Positions 15,206 to 22,177 of a stretch of 26,620 nucleotides of DNA are shown one piece after another (the stretch's first letter is position 1; each line of letters opens with the position of its first letter). The translations under genes were made by a program, and so were the position numbers. The stretch comes from Pseudomonadota bacterium (GTDB lineage Bacteria; Pseudomonadota; Alphaproteobacteria; Rhodospirillales; 2-02-FULL-58-16): contig JADFTO010000004.1 in the NCBI GenBank assembly GCA_022560215.1, positions 1 through 26,620 of the forward strand. Direction: 5' to 3'. The notes below the pieces were generated by a model. The model made no database searches. It was not told the origin of the DNA and saw only the letters and a list, made by a program, of their open reading frames with translations.

Positions 15206-15610
15206 TCAGGCGGTCAATCCGGCCTGGTCCCAGTCGCCCCAAAGTTTCTCCAGATTGTAGAAATCGCGCACGTCGGGGCGGAAGAGATGGACGACCACGT
15301 CGCCGGCGTCGATGAGCACCCAGTCGCATTGGGGCATCCCCTCGACGGAATGTTCGGCGAGGCCGCTGGCCTTGATTTTTTCTCGGAGATGATCGCTCAT
15401 GGCGCCGACGTGGCGTTTCGAGTTGCCGCTGGCGATGACCAGGTAATCGGCGAAATCGGTCTTGCCGGCGAGGTCGATGACGACGGTATCGAGGGCCTTG
15501 TCGTCATCCAGCGTGGTTTCCACCAGCTTCAGCAGTTCCGCCGCCGCCGGTGGCGTCGATGTCCCGGATGTTATGGTCAGCTCCTTATGCCTTGCCCAGT
15601 TGTTTTCCAA
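15206..15610 (-). CDS. rsfS: Ribosomal silencing factor RsfS
   Basis: This protein binds uL14 on the 50S subunit and blocks subunit joining in starvation. Core features are VVIDLAGKTDFADYLVIASGNS, AMSDHLREKIK, and GMPQCDWVLIDAGDVVVHLF with the terminal YNLEKLWGDW. The coordinates use the only upstream conventional start in a sensible place, TTG at 15610, giving 134 residues with a 34-bp overlap into nadD. However, a strong AAGGAG (15581-15586) lies downstream of that TTG and is followed six bases later by an in-frame ATA (15572-15574), just behind the nadD stop. Translation from ATA would give a 122-residue protein beginning at TSGTSTPP, which fits family length better. The next GTG (15523) would cut into the first helix. 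Confidence 0.9.
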   Translation of the reverse strand: MENNWARHKELTITSGTSTPPAAAELLKLVETTLDDDKALDTVVIDLAGKTDFADYLVIASGNSKRHVGAMSDHLREKIKASGLAEHSVEGMPQCDWVLIDAGDVVVHLFRPDVRDFYNLEKLWGDWDQAGLTA

Positions 15611-16170
15611 CTCGCCTCGCGCCGGATGGCCGTGGCCGAGAATTCTTCCAGCCGGGTCGGCAGGAACATCCAGGCCGGCGGCGTCATCCCCGCCAGGGCG
15701 GCGGCGCGTCCGGGCCCGACCCTATGGGAGGCGAGGCACCGGGCCGCCTTGGACGTGAGCGCCCTGAAAGAATAGGAGGGCCGGGCGAAAACCGCAATGG
15801 GGACCATGTCGAAGAAGGTTCGCCACCTCTTCCACAGCTGCGCCTCGATCAGGTTGTCGGCGCCCATGAGCCAGACGAAGCGGGTCTGCGGAAAGCGCCC
15901 GAACAGGCGCCGAAGCGTATCCACGGCGTAAAGGGTACCGAGCCTCCGTTCCATGTCGGTGGGAAGGATCCGGGGATCGGCGGCGATCGCCCGGGCATGG
16001 TCCAGGCGGTCGTCCAGCGGCGCCATGCCGGCGGCGGGCTTCAGGGGGTTCTGGGGGGAGACCAGCCACCACACCTGGTCCAGGTTCAGGTGCTTGAGGG
16101 CCAGCCGGCTGATGTGCAGATGGCCGCCGTGGGCCGGATTGAAGGAGCCGCCGAGGAGTCCGACGCGCAT
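15577..16170 (-). CDS. nadD: Nicotinate-nucleotide adenylyltransferase
   Basis: This 197-residue enzyme adenylates nicotinate mononucleotide to deamido-NAD in NAD synthesis. The N-terminal MRVGLLGGSFNPAHGGHLHIS holds the nucleotidyltransferase GSFxPxHxGH motif, followed by VWWLVSPQNPLK (substrate recognition), VWLMGADNLIEAQLWKRW, and the C-terminal FSATAIRRE, equivalent to ISSTxIR. The ATG at 16170 lies 16 bp after proA. The stop (15577-15579) sits immediately behind the rsfS Shine-Dalgarno, so the two genes should be coupled. Confidence 0.96.
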   Translation of the reverse strand: MRVGLLGGSFNPAHGGHLHISRLALKHLNLDQVWWLVSPQNPLKPAAGMAPLDDRLDHARAIAADPRILPTDMERRLGTLYAVDTLRRLFGRFPQTRFVWLMGADNLIEAQLWKRWRTFFDMVPIAVFARPSYSFRALTSKAARCLASHRVGPGRAAALAGMTPPAWMFLPTRLEEFSATAIRREASWKTTGQGIRS

Positions 16171-16186
16171 GGGGCGTCAAGGCGCG

Positions 16187-17473
16187 TTAGGGCCGGCACT
16201 GGCCGGTGCCGCGGACCACGTACTTGTAGCTGGTGAGCTGCTCGACCCCGACCGGACCGCGGGCGTGCAGCTTGCCCGTGGCGATGCCGATCTCGGCCCC
16301 CATGCCGAACTCGCCGCCATCGGCGAACTGGGTGGAGGCGTTGTGGAGCACGATGGCGCTGTCCACCCGGGCCAGGAAATCCTCCGCCGCGCGCGAGTCC
16401 TCGGTGATGATGGCGTCGGTGTGCTCGGACCCGTGGCGGGCGATATGGTCGATGGCGGCGTCCAGGCCGTCGACCACGGCGACGGAGATGACGGCGTCCA
16501 GGTATTCGGTGTCCCAGTCGGCGTCGGTGGCCGGCGCCACGCGGGCGTCCACGGCCTGGGTCTCGGCGTCGCCCAGCACCCGGCAGCCGGCCCCGATGAG
16601 GTCGCCGATGATGCCGGGCAGCATCGTGCCGGCCGCGTCCCTGTGCACGAGCAGGGTCTCCGTGGCCCCGCAGATGCCGGGGCGCCGCATCTTGGCGTTG
16701 ACCACGATGTCGCGGGCCATGTGCGCGTCGGCGGCGGCGTCCACGTAGGTGTGGCAGATGCCTTCCAGGTGCTTGAACAAAGGCACCTTGCTGTCGGCGC
16801 TGACGCGCTCGATCAGCGACTTGCCGCCCCGGGGCACGATGACGTCGATGAATTCCGTCATTCCCAGCATTTCGCCCACGGCGTCCCGGTCGCGGGTCGG
16901 CACCAGCTGGATGGAGGCCCGGGGCAGGTCGGCCGCCCGCAGGCCGGCGGCCAGGGATTCCATGATGGCCGCGGACGAATGGAAGCTTTCCGAACCGCCG
17001 CGCAGGATGGCGGCGTTGCCCGCCTTCAGGCACAGCGAGCCCGCGTCCGCGGTGACGTTGGGCCGGGATTCGTAAATGATGCCGACGACGCCCAAGGGGA
17101 CGGCAACGCGGGTAATCAGGAGCCCGTTCGGCCGCTCCCACTCGGCGAGCACGCGTCCCACCGGATCGTCCAGCGCGGCTATGGCCTCCAGGCCCGATGC
17201 CATGGCTTCGATTCGGGTCTCGTCCAGGGCCAGCCTGTCAAGCATGGCGGAGCTAAGCCCCTTGTCCCTGCCCGCCGTCATGTCGTCGGAGTTGGCGGCC
17301 AGGATGGTTGAGGCGTTGGCGCGCAAGTGGCCGGCGGCGGCCGAGAGGGCCCGGTTCTTGGCCTCCGTCGAGGCCCTGGCCAATTCCGACGCCGCGGCCT
17401 TGGCGGCGGCGCCGATGCGGCCCATGAGGGCGGCGATGTCCTCGTCCTGCTTCACGGCGGCGATGGAGGTCAT
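16187..17473 (-). CDS. proA: Glutamate-5-semialdehyde dehydrogenase (gamma-glutamyl phosphate reductase)
   Basis: This 428-residue enzyme performs the second step of proline synthesis, NADPH reduction of gamma-glutamyl phosphate. Aldehyde dehydrogenase-fold landmarks are VPLGVVGIIYESRPNVT around 125, AILRGGSES around 150, VIVPRGGKSLIERV around 210, and AKMRRPGICGATETLLVH around 265 with the catalytic Cys. The end, GPVGVEQLTSYKYVVRGTGQ, is typical of ProA. The start ATG overlaps the proB stop (ATGA, 17470-17473). Confidence 0.97.
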   Translation of the reverse strand: MTSIAAVKQDEDIAALMGRIGAAAKAAASELARASTEAKNRALSAAAGHLRANASTILAANSDDMTAGRDKGLSSAMLDRLALDETRIEAMASGLEAIAALDDPVGRVLAEWERPNGLLITRVAVPLGVVGIIYESRPNVTADAGSLCLKAGNAAILRGGSESFHSSAAIMESLAAGLRAADLPRASIQLVPTRDRDAVGEMLGMTEFIDVIVPRGGKSLIERVSADSKVPLFKHLEGICHTYVDAAADAHMARDIVVNAKMRRPGICGATETLLVHRDAAGTMLPGIIGDLIGAGCRVLGDAETQAVDARVAPATDADWDTEYLDAVISVAVVDGLDAAIDHIARHGSEHTDAIITEDSRAAEDFLARVDSAIVLHNASTQFADGGEFGMGAEIGIATGKLHARGPVGVEQLTSYKYVVRGTGQCRP

Positions 17474-18612
17474 GGGCTCAAAAATCCCTCATCGAGGACG
17501 AGATCGTCCCGGTGGATCATCTCGTCCCGCCCACGGTAGCCGAGAAGGCGCTCGATTTCACGGCTTTTGTGGCCCTTGATGCGGCCCGCGTCGGCTGCCG
17601 AATAGGCGATGAGGCCGCGGGCCACCTCGGCGCCGTCGGGCCCCTTGACGATGACCGCGTCGCCGCGCTGGAAATCCCCCTCGACGGCGATGACGCCGAC
17701 GGGCAGCAGGCTCTTGCCATTCTCCAGCGCGCCAAGGGCGCCCTCGTCCACGGTGATCACGCCGGCGGGCTTGAGCGAGCCCGCGATCCAGAGCTTGCGG
17801 GCGGTGCGCGGCGTGGCGGTGGGCAGGAACCAGGTGCACGGCGCCCCGTCCTCGATGCGTTGCAGGGGGTGGCAGGGCTTGCCGTCGGCGATCACCATGC
17901 GGCAGCCGGCGGCCAGCGCCGCCTTGGCGGCGGCGAGCTTGGTCACCATGCCGCCGCTGCCGGCGCCGGGATGGGCGCGCCCGGCCATGGCCTCGATCTC
18001 CGGGGTGATGCGGGTGATCTCGGGGATCAAGGTGGCCCCGGGGTCCCGGCGCGGATCGGAGGTGTACATGCCGTCCACGTCCGAGAGCAGGACCAGGATG
18101 TCGGCGCTGACCATGGCGGCGACGCGGGCGCCCAGGCGGTCGTTGTCGCCGAAGCGGATCTCGTCGGTGGCCACCGTGTCGTTCTCGTTGATCAAGGGCA
18201 CGGCGCCGAGCCGTAGCAGGGTCTCCAGCGTGTTGCGGGCGTTGAGGTAGCGGCGCCGGTTTTCGGTATCCTCCAGGGTCACCAGCACCTGGGCCACGGT
18301 CAGCCCGTGTTGGGCCAGGGTCTCGTGATAGGCGTGGGCCAGGCGGACCATGCCGATGGCCGCCGCCGCCTGCTTTTCCTCCAGCCTCAACTCCCCCCCG
18401 GCGATGCCGAGATGGCGACGCCCGACGGCGACGGCGCCGGACGAGACGATCAGCACACTCTGGCCGCGGCCCTGGCAGCGGGCGATGTCGGCCCCAAGCG
18501 ATTCCAGCCAGCGCCGGTGGATGGTGCCGTCATCGGTGTCCACCAGCAGGGCCGAGCCGATCTTCACCACCACCCGGCGTCCCTGCTCCAGGCCGGTGGG
18601 TTTGGCGGTCAT
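17470..18612 (-). CDS. proB: Glutamate 5-kinase
   Basis: This 380-residue enzyme phosphorylates glutamate, the first and proline-inhibited step of proline synthesis. The amino acid kinase domain is visible from RVVVKIGSALLV (about 12) through IVSSGAVAVGRRHLG, PLINENDTVATDEIRFGDND, VLLSDVDGMYTSDPR and GSGGMVTKLAAAKAA. A C-terminal PUA domain follows from about 285 (ITVDEGALGALENGKSLLPVGV ... GHKSREIERLLGY). Both ends overlap neighbours by four bases (obgE upstream, proA downstream), so obgE-proB-proA are very likely one messenger. Confidence 0.97.
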   Translation of the reverse strand: MTAKPTGLEQGRRVVVKIGSALLVDTDDGTIHRRWLESLGADIARCQGRGQSVLIVSSGAVAVGRRHLGIAGGELRLEEKQAAAAIGMVRLAHAYHETLAQHGLTVAQVLVTLEDTENRRRYLNARNTLETLLRLGAVPLINENDTVATDEIRFGDNDRLGARVAAMVSADILVLLSDVDGMYTSDPRRDPGATLIPEITRITPEIEAMAGRAHPGAGSGGMVTKLAAAKAALAAGCRMVIADGKPCHPLQRIEDGAPCTWFLPTATPRTARKLWIAGSLKPAGVITVDEGALGALENGKSLLPVGVIAVEGDFQRGDAVIVKGPDGAEVARGLIAYSAADAGRIKGHKSREIERLLGYRGRDEMIHRDDLVLDEGFLSP

Positions 18613-19619
18613 CGGACCCGGGCCTCCGGCCCGCTCTCGCGGACCACGGACATGAGTTCACGCAGGAGGCCGGGAACGCCGGTGCCGGCGACGCCGGAGA
18701 TGCACCTGACGGCGGCGCCGGAAGCCTCGGCCAGGGCGGCGCGGGCGGCGGCCATGGAGTCCGCATCGAGGGCGTCGCACTTGTTCAGCGCCACGATCTC
18801 CGGCTTCGCCGCCAGGCCGGAGCCGTAGGCCTCCAGCTCCCGGCGCACGGTCCGGTAGGCCCCGGGCACGTCGCCGCCGGTTCCGTCCACCAGATGGAGC
18901 AGCACCGGGCAGCGCTCCACGTGGCCGAGGAAGCGGACGCCGAGGCCGGCGCCTTCGTGGGCCCCTTCGATCAGGCCGGGAATGTCGGCGAGGACCAGCT
19001 CTGTGTCGTCCACCCAGGCCACGCCGAGACCCGGATGCAGCGTGGTGAAGGGATAGTCCGCGATCTTGGGCCGGGCGCGGGTGACGGCGGCGAGCAGCGT
19101 GGACTTGCCGGCGTTGGGCAGGCCCACCAGGCCGGCGTCGGCGATCAGCTTGAGCCGCAGCCAGAGCCCGAATTCCACGCCCTTGCGGCCGGGATCGGCG
19201 CGCCTGGGGGCGCGGTTGGTCGACGACTTGTAGTGGGTGTTGCCGAAACCGCCGTCGCCGCCGCTGGCCAGCACCACCCTTTGGCCGGGCCGGGTCAGGT
19301 CGGCGAGCAGGACGTCCTTATCCTCGGCCAGGATCTGGGTGCCGACGGGGACCTTGATGGTCACGGTTTTGCCCCCGGCCCCGGTGCGGTCGCGGCCCGA
19401 ACCGTGCCCCCCGCGTCCGGCCTTGATGTGCTGGCGGTAGCGGAAGTCGATGAGGGTGTTGAGACCCTCCACCGAGACCGCGACCACGTCGCCGCCGCGC
19501 CCCCCGTCGCCGCCGTCGGGGCCGCCGAATTCCACGTTGGCCTCGCGCCGGAAGCCGACGCAGCCGTTGCCGCCGTCGCCGCTCTTGACGAAGATTTTGG
19601 CCTCATCGAGAAACTTCAT
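18609..19619 (-). CDS. obgE: GTPase Obg (CgtA)
   Basis: This 336-residue essential GTPase associates with the 50S subunit and acts in ribosome assembly and stringent control. The glycine-rich Obg fold occupies residues 1-158 (MKFLDEAKIFVKSGDGGNGC, FGGPDGGDGGRGGDV). The G domain follows: GLPNAGKST (G1), DYPFTTLHPGLG (G2), DIPGLIEGAHEGAGLG (G3, switch II) and NKCD (G4). There is no C-terminal OCT domain, as usual for proteobacterial Obg. The ATG at 19619 lies 104 bp after rpmA, beyond that gene's terminator, so it should have its own promoter, which I could not identify. Confidence 0.97.
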   Translation of the reverse strand: MKFLDEAKIFVKSGDGGNGCVGFRREANVEFGGPDGGDGGRGGDVVAVSVEGLNTLIDFRYRQHIKAGRGGHGSGRDRTGAGGKTVTIKVPVGTQILAEDKDVLLADLTRPGQRVVLASGGDGGFGNTHYKSSTNRAPRRADPGRKGVEFGLWLRLKLIADAGLVGLPNAGKSTLLAAVTRARPKIADYPFTTLHPGLGVAWVDDTELVLADIPGLIEGAHEGAGLGVRFLGHVERCPVLLHLVDGTGGDVPGAYRTVRRELEAYGSGLAAKPEIVALNKCDALDADSMAAARAALAEASGAAVRCISGVAGTGVPGLLRELMSVVRESGPEARVR

Positions 19620-19668
19620 GGCTTTCAGCCCACGCCCGCCACTTGCCCCGGGGATTCCCCCTCATATC

Positions 19669-19696
19669 AAAAAGGGGAATGGCGCGCCATTCCCCT
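19669..19696 (-). terminator. Intrinsic terminator of rplU-rpmA
   Basis: On the minus strand a perfect 24-bp palindrome (19673-19696, AGGGGAATGGCG then its reverse complement) is followed by a T-run (five bases, complement of 19669-19673). It lies 28 bp after the rpmA stop and ahead of obgE, separating the ribosomal protein genes from the obgE operon. Confidence 0.85.
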
Positions 19697-19723
19697 AAAG
19701 TCCCGGCGGGCCGTTGAAATTAT

Positions 19724-19981
19724 TCAGGTCGACGGGGCCACCGCCACGTAAACCCTGCCCCGGGCCTTGTGATGGAACTTGACGCGGCCGCCGACGAGGG
19801 CAAACAGCGTGTGGTCCCTGCCCATGCCGACCCCGTCGCCGGGATGGAATTTGGTGCCCCGCTGGCGGACGATGATGTTGCCGGGAATCACGATCTCGTC
19901 GCCGAACTTCTTTACCCCCAGCCGCCGGCCGATGGAGTCGCGGCCGTTGCGGGAGCTGCCGCCCGCTTTCTTGTGTGCCAT
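19724..19981 (-). CDS. rpmA: 50S ribosomal protein bL27
   Basis: This 85-residue ribosomal protein lies near the peptidyl transferase centre. The N-terminus MAHKKAGGSSRNGRDS is the mature-type sequence without the cleavable N-terminal extension found in Firmicutes. The family core RLGVKKFGDEIVIPGNIIVRQRG and GTKFHPGDGVGMGRDHTLFAL is intact. It starts 6 bp after the rplU stop, so the two are one transcript. Confidence 0.98.
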   Translation of the reverse strand: MAHKKAGGSSRNGRDSIGRRLGVKKFGDEIVIPGNIIVRQRGTKFHPGDGVGMGRDHTLFALVGGRVKFHHKARGRVYVAVAPST

Positions 19982-19987
19982 CTCGTG

Positions 19988-20500
19988 CTACTCCTTGGAC
20001 TTCTTCTTGGCCGCCGGCTTCTTGGCCGCCGGCTTCTTGGGCCCCTGTTTCGCCTTCGCCGCGGGCTCGGCGGATGTCTTGGCGGCGGGTTTCTTGGGCG
20101 CGCCCTTGGCTTTCTTTTCCGTTTCCGGACGCGATGTCCCCTTCTTCGTCCCCTTCTTCGCCTGGGCCGGTTTCTGGGCCGGTTTCGTGCCCGTGGCGCT
20201 GATCCCGGTGATGCGCAAGAGGGTGAGGTTCTGGCGGTGCCCCGCCTTGCGGCGGTAGTTCTTGCGGCGCTTTTTCTTGAACACGATGATCTTCGCGCCC
20301 CGGGTCTGTTCCACCACCTCGGCGAAGACGGCGGCCTTGTCCAGGGCCTCGACCTGGGGCTCCATTCCGGGGCCGCCGATCAACAGCACGTCGTTGATTT
20401 TCACCGTGGATCCAGGGTCGCCGGCAAGGGTCTCGACGAAGATGGTATCGTCCTCCGCCACCTTGTACTGCTTGCCGCCCGTCTTGATGACCGCGAACAT
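19988..20500 (-). CDS. rplU: 50S ribosomal protein bL21 with long basic C-terminal extension
   Basis: The first 104 residues are a normal bL21 (MFAVIKTGGKQYKVAEDD ... IIVFKKKRRKNYRRKAGHRQ, LTLLRITGI), which binds 23S rRNA. The remaining 66 residues are a Lys/Ala/Pro-rich tail (KPAQKPAQAKKGTKKGT ... KKPAAKKPAAKKKSKE). Extensions of this type occur in alphaproteobacterial bL21, but this one is long; E. coli bL21 has about 103 residues. The tail is predicted to be unstructured and strongly basic. A near-consensus promoter lies upstream (20557-20584). Confidence 0.96.
   Translation of the reverse strand: MFAVIKTGGKQYKVAEDDTIFVETLAGDPGSTVKINDVLLIGGPGMEPQVEALDKAAVFAEVVEQTRGAKIIVFKKKRRKNYRRKAGHRQNLTLLRITGISATGTKPAQKPAQAKKGTKKGTSRPETEKKAKGAPKKPAAKTSAEPAAKAKQGPKKPAAKKPAAKKKSKE
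20004..20033 (-). repeat. Two tandem 15-bp units in the rplU tail
   Basis: TTCTTGGCCGCCGGC occurs twice in direct succession (20004-20018 and 20019-20033) with a partial third copy after it. It encodes the KKPAA repeats of the bL21 tail and suggests the tail grew by in-frame duplication. Confidence 0.85.
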
Positions 20501-20540
20501 GGGATTCCTGCCTTTAAATGCCGTGAGGTGAACGCGCGCC

Positions 20541-20571
20541 CTTTCGGGGAGGCCGCACTATACCCCGAAAG
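20541..20571. promoter_or_regulatory. 9-bp inverted repeat flanking the rplU -10 box (candidate operator)
   Basis: CTTTCGGGG (20541-20549) and CCCCGAAAG (20563-20571) are perfect reverse complements separated by 13 bp. On the minus strand one arm occupies the spacer immediately upstream of the -10 and the other begins at about the transcription start. That geometry suits a dimeric regulator; a chance dyad in GC-rich DNA is the alternative. Confidence 0.45.
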
Positions 20572-20584
20572 CCGCCCGTGTCAA
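20557..20584 (-). promoter_or_regulatory. Sigma-70-type promoter of rplU-rpmA
   Basis: On the minus strand TTGACA (20584-20579) is followed after 16 nt by TATAGT (20562-20557), a perfect -35 and a five-of-six -10. The start would be near 20550, about 50 nt before the rplU ATG. Strength fits a ribosomal protein operon. Confidence 0.8.
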
Positions 20585-20645
20585 CGCCCCTGGGGGGCCG
20601 TCGCCGGCATGAAATCCGGCGCCGCCGGCCCGGCTTCGTGCCCCC

Positions 20646-21950
20646 TCAGGCGAGCGTGTCGCGCAGGATGCCGACGATCTCGTCCACGTGTTCCTTAGCC
20701 GCAATCAGCGGCGGCGCGACGAGTCCGCAATCGCCGGTGAACTTGATGTGCAAGCCCTTCCAGAACAGGTCTTTTTGGACCTGGGTGCCGCGCGCTCCCG
20801 GGGCGCCTTCCGCCTTGAGCTCGACTCCGGCGAACAGACCGTACCCCCGGATGTCGGCGACGGCATCCAAATCCTGGAGCTCGAACAGGCGGTCCAGGAA
20901 ATAAGGCGAGAGCTCGGCCGCCCTTTCGAACAGGCCCTCGCGCTCATAGATGTCCAGGGCCGCCAGACCGGCGGCGCAGGCCGCCGGGTGGCCGGAGTAC
21001 GTATAGCCGTGGAAGAATTCGATGGCGTTCTCCGGCGCCGCATTTGTGATGGTCTCGTAGATGCCGTCGCGGACGGCGACCGCCCCCATGGGCTGGGCCC
21101 CGTTGGTGAGCGCCTTGGCCATGGTCATGATGTCGGGAACGACGCCGAAGGCCTGGGCGGCGAAGGCTGTGCCCAAGCGGCCGAAGCCGCAGATCACCTC
21201 GTCGAAGACCAGCAGAATGCCATGGGCGTCGCAGATTTCGCGGAGCCGCTCCAGGTACCCCTTGGGCGGCACCAGGCAGCCCGTGGACCCGGCGACGGGC
21301 TCGACGAAGCAGGCCGCGATGGTGGTGCCCCCGTACATCTCGCAGAAGCGCTGCAAATCGTCGGCCAGCTCGGCGCCGGTCTCGGGCTGGCCCTTGGTGA
21401 AGCGGTTTTCGGCGAGCCAGGTGTGGCGCATGCAGACCACGCCCGGAATGACGCCGGGGAAGGTTTCCCGGTTCTTGGCCATGCCGCTCAGGCTGACGCC
21501 GCCGATGTTGACCCCGTGGTAGGCGCGCTCCCTGGAGACGAAGCGCATGCGTTGCCCTTCGCCACGGGCCCGGTGGTAGGCCATTGCCATCTTCAGCGCC
21601 GTGTCCACGGCCTCGGAGCCGGAGTTGGTGAAGAACACGTAATTGATGTCCTCCGGCGTCAGCGCCGCCACCCGCCGGGCCAGCTCGAAGGAGGCGGGAT
21701 GGCCGTTCTGGAATGGAGGCGCGTAGTCGATCTCGCGCAACTGGCGGGAGACGGCGTCGGCGATTTCCGGGCGCCCGTGGCCCGCCGCCGAGCAGAACAT
21801 GCCCGAAGAGCCGTCGATAATCTTGCCCCCCTTGTGGTCCCAGAGATAACAGCCCTCGCCGCGGACAAAAAGGCGGGGATCGGCCTTGAAGTCGCGGTTG
21901 GCGGTGAACGGCATCCAGTAGTGTTCCAGCGTGTTCGCCTTGTATTGCAT
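20646..21950 (-). CDS. tpa: Class III omega-amino acid:pyruvate aminotransferase, probable taurine-pyruvate aminotransferase
   Basis: This 434-residue PLP enzyme of fold type I has FFTNSGSEAVDTALKMA around 106, the cofactor Asp in LLVFDEVICGFGR (D250) and the Schiff-base Lys in MTMAKALTNGAQPMG (K279). In this locus (tauR, ald, xsc) the expected reaction is taurine + pyruvate to sulfoacetaldehyde + alanine. The N-terminus LEHYWMPFTANRDFK and RLFVRGEGCYLWD resemble the beta-alanine/omega-amino acid:pyruvate transaminases more than the textbook Tpa, so the substrate rests on context; hypotaurine or beta-alanine are alternatives. I chose ATG 21950, preceded by GGGGAG; an ATG 16 codons upstream (21998) lies inside the intergenic inverted repeat and has no ribosome site. 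Confidence 0.88.
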   Translation of the reverse strand: MQYKANTLEHYWMPFTANRDFKADPRLFVRGEGCYLWDHKGGKIIDGSSGMFCSAAGHGRPEIADAVSRQLREIDYAPPFQNGHPASFELARRVAALTPEDINYVFFTNSGSEAVDTALKMAMAYHRARGEGQRMRFVSRERAYHGVNIGGVSLSGMAKNRETFPGVIPGVVCMRHTWLAENRFTKGQPETGAELADDLQRFCEMYGGTTIAACFVEPVAGSTGCLVPPKGYLERLREICDAHGILLVFDEVICGFGRLGTAFAAQAFGVVPDIMTMAKALTNGAQPMGAVAVRDGIYETITNAAPENAIEFFHGYTYSGHPAACAAGLAALDIYEREGLFERAAELSPYFLDRLFELQDLDAVADIRGYGLFAGVELKAEGAPGARGTQVQKDLFWKGLHIKFTGDCGLVAPPLIAAKEHVDEIVGILRDTLA

Positions 21951-21970
21951 CGGAGTCACTCCCCAGTCCC

Positions 21971-22024
21971 AGTGTCCAGAATCCGAAATTCGTATCATCG
22001 AATTTCGGTTTGCATAAGGACACT
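21971..22024. promoter_or_regulatory. Large inverted repeat between tpa and tauR (candidate TauR/operator site)
   Basis: The inner dyad is CCGAAATTCG (21983-21992), 6 bp, CGAATTTCGG (21999-22008), perfect over 10 bp per arm. It lies inside a second pair, AGTGTCC (21971-21977) and GGACACT (22018-22024). The site is 21 bp upstream of the tpa start and about 150 bp before tauR, the natural control region of a divergent pair. CTGGAC also occurs on each side (complement of 21974-21979, and 22130-22135); from memory, Rhodobacter TauR was reported to bind direct repeats containing CTGGAC. Confidence 0.6.
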
Positions 22025-22066
22025 TACATTACCATCACGCTAGGAGGCGCGCGGCATGGCAAATGC

Positions 22067-22088
22067 CCCCGCCGCGCTGGCGGCGGGG
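22067..22088 (+). other. GC-only hairpin in the tauR leader
   Basis: CCCCGCCGC (22067-22075), loop GCTG, GCGGCGGGG (22080-22088) is a perfect 9-bp, all-GC stem 89 nt before the tauR start. It lacks a T-run, so it is not a plain terminator. It could shape the tauR leader or attenuate it; nothing else supports a role. Confidence 0.4.
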
Positions 22089-22177
22089 CCGCCCTTGTCC
22101 CCCTTCGGCAAACACCGTAATCTGTTTAACTGGACTCACTCTAGGGCCAATTCCGACCTTTCAGTAAGGCCAAAACC

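Noticed and set aside
19673..19696. 24-bp perfect palindrome considered as an operator for obgE
   Set aside because: On the minus strand it is followed by a T-run just behind rpmA, so an intrinsic terminator explains it.
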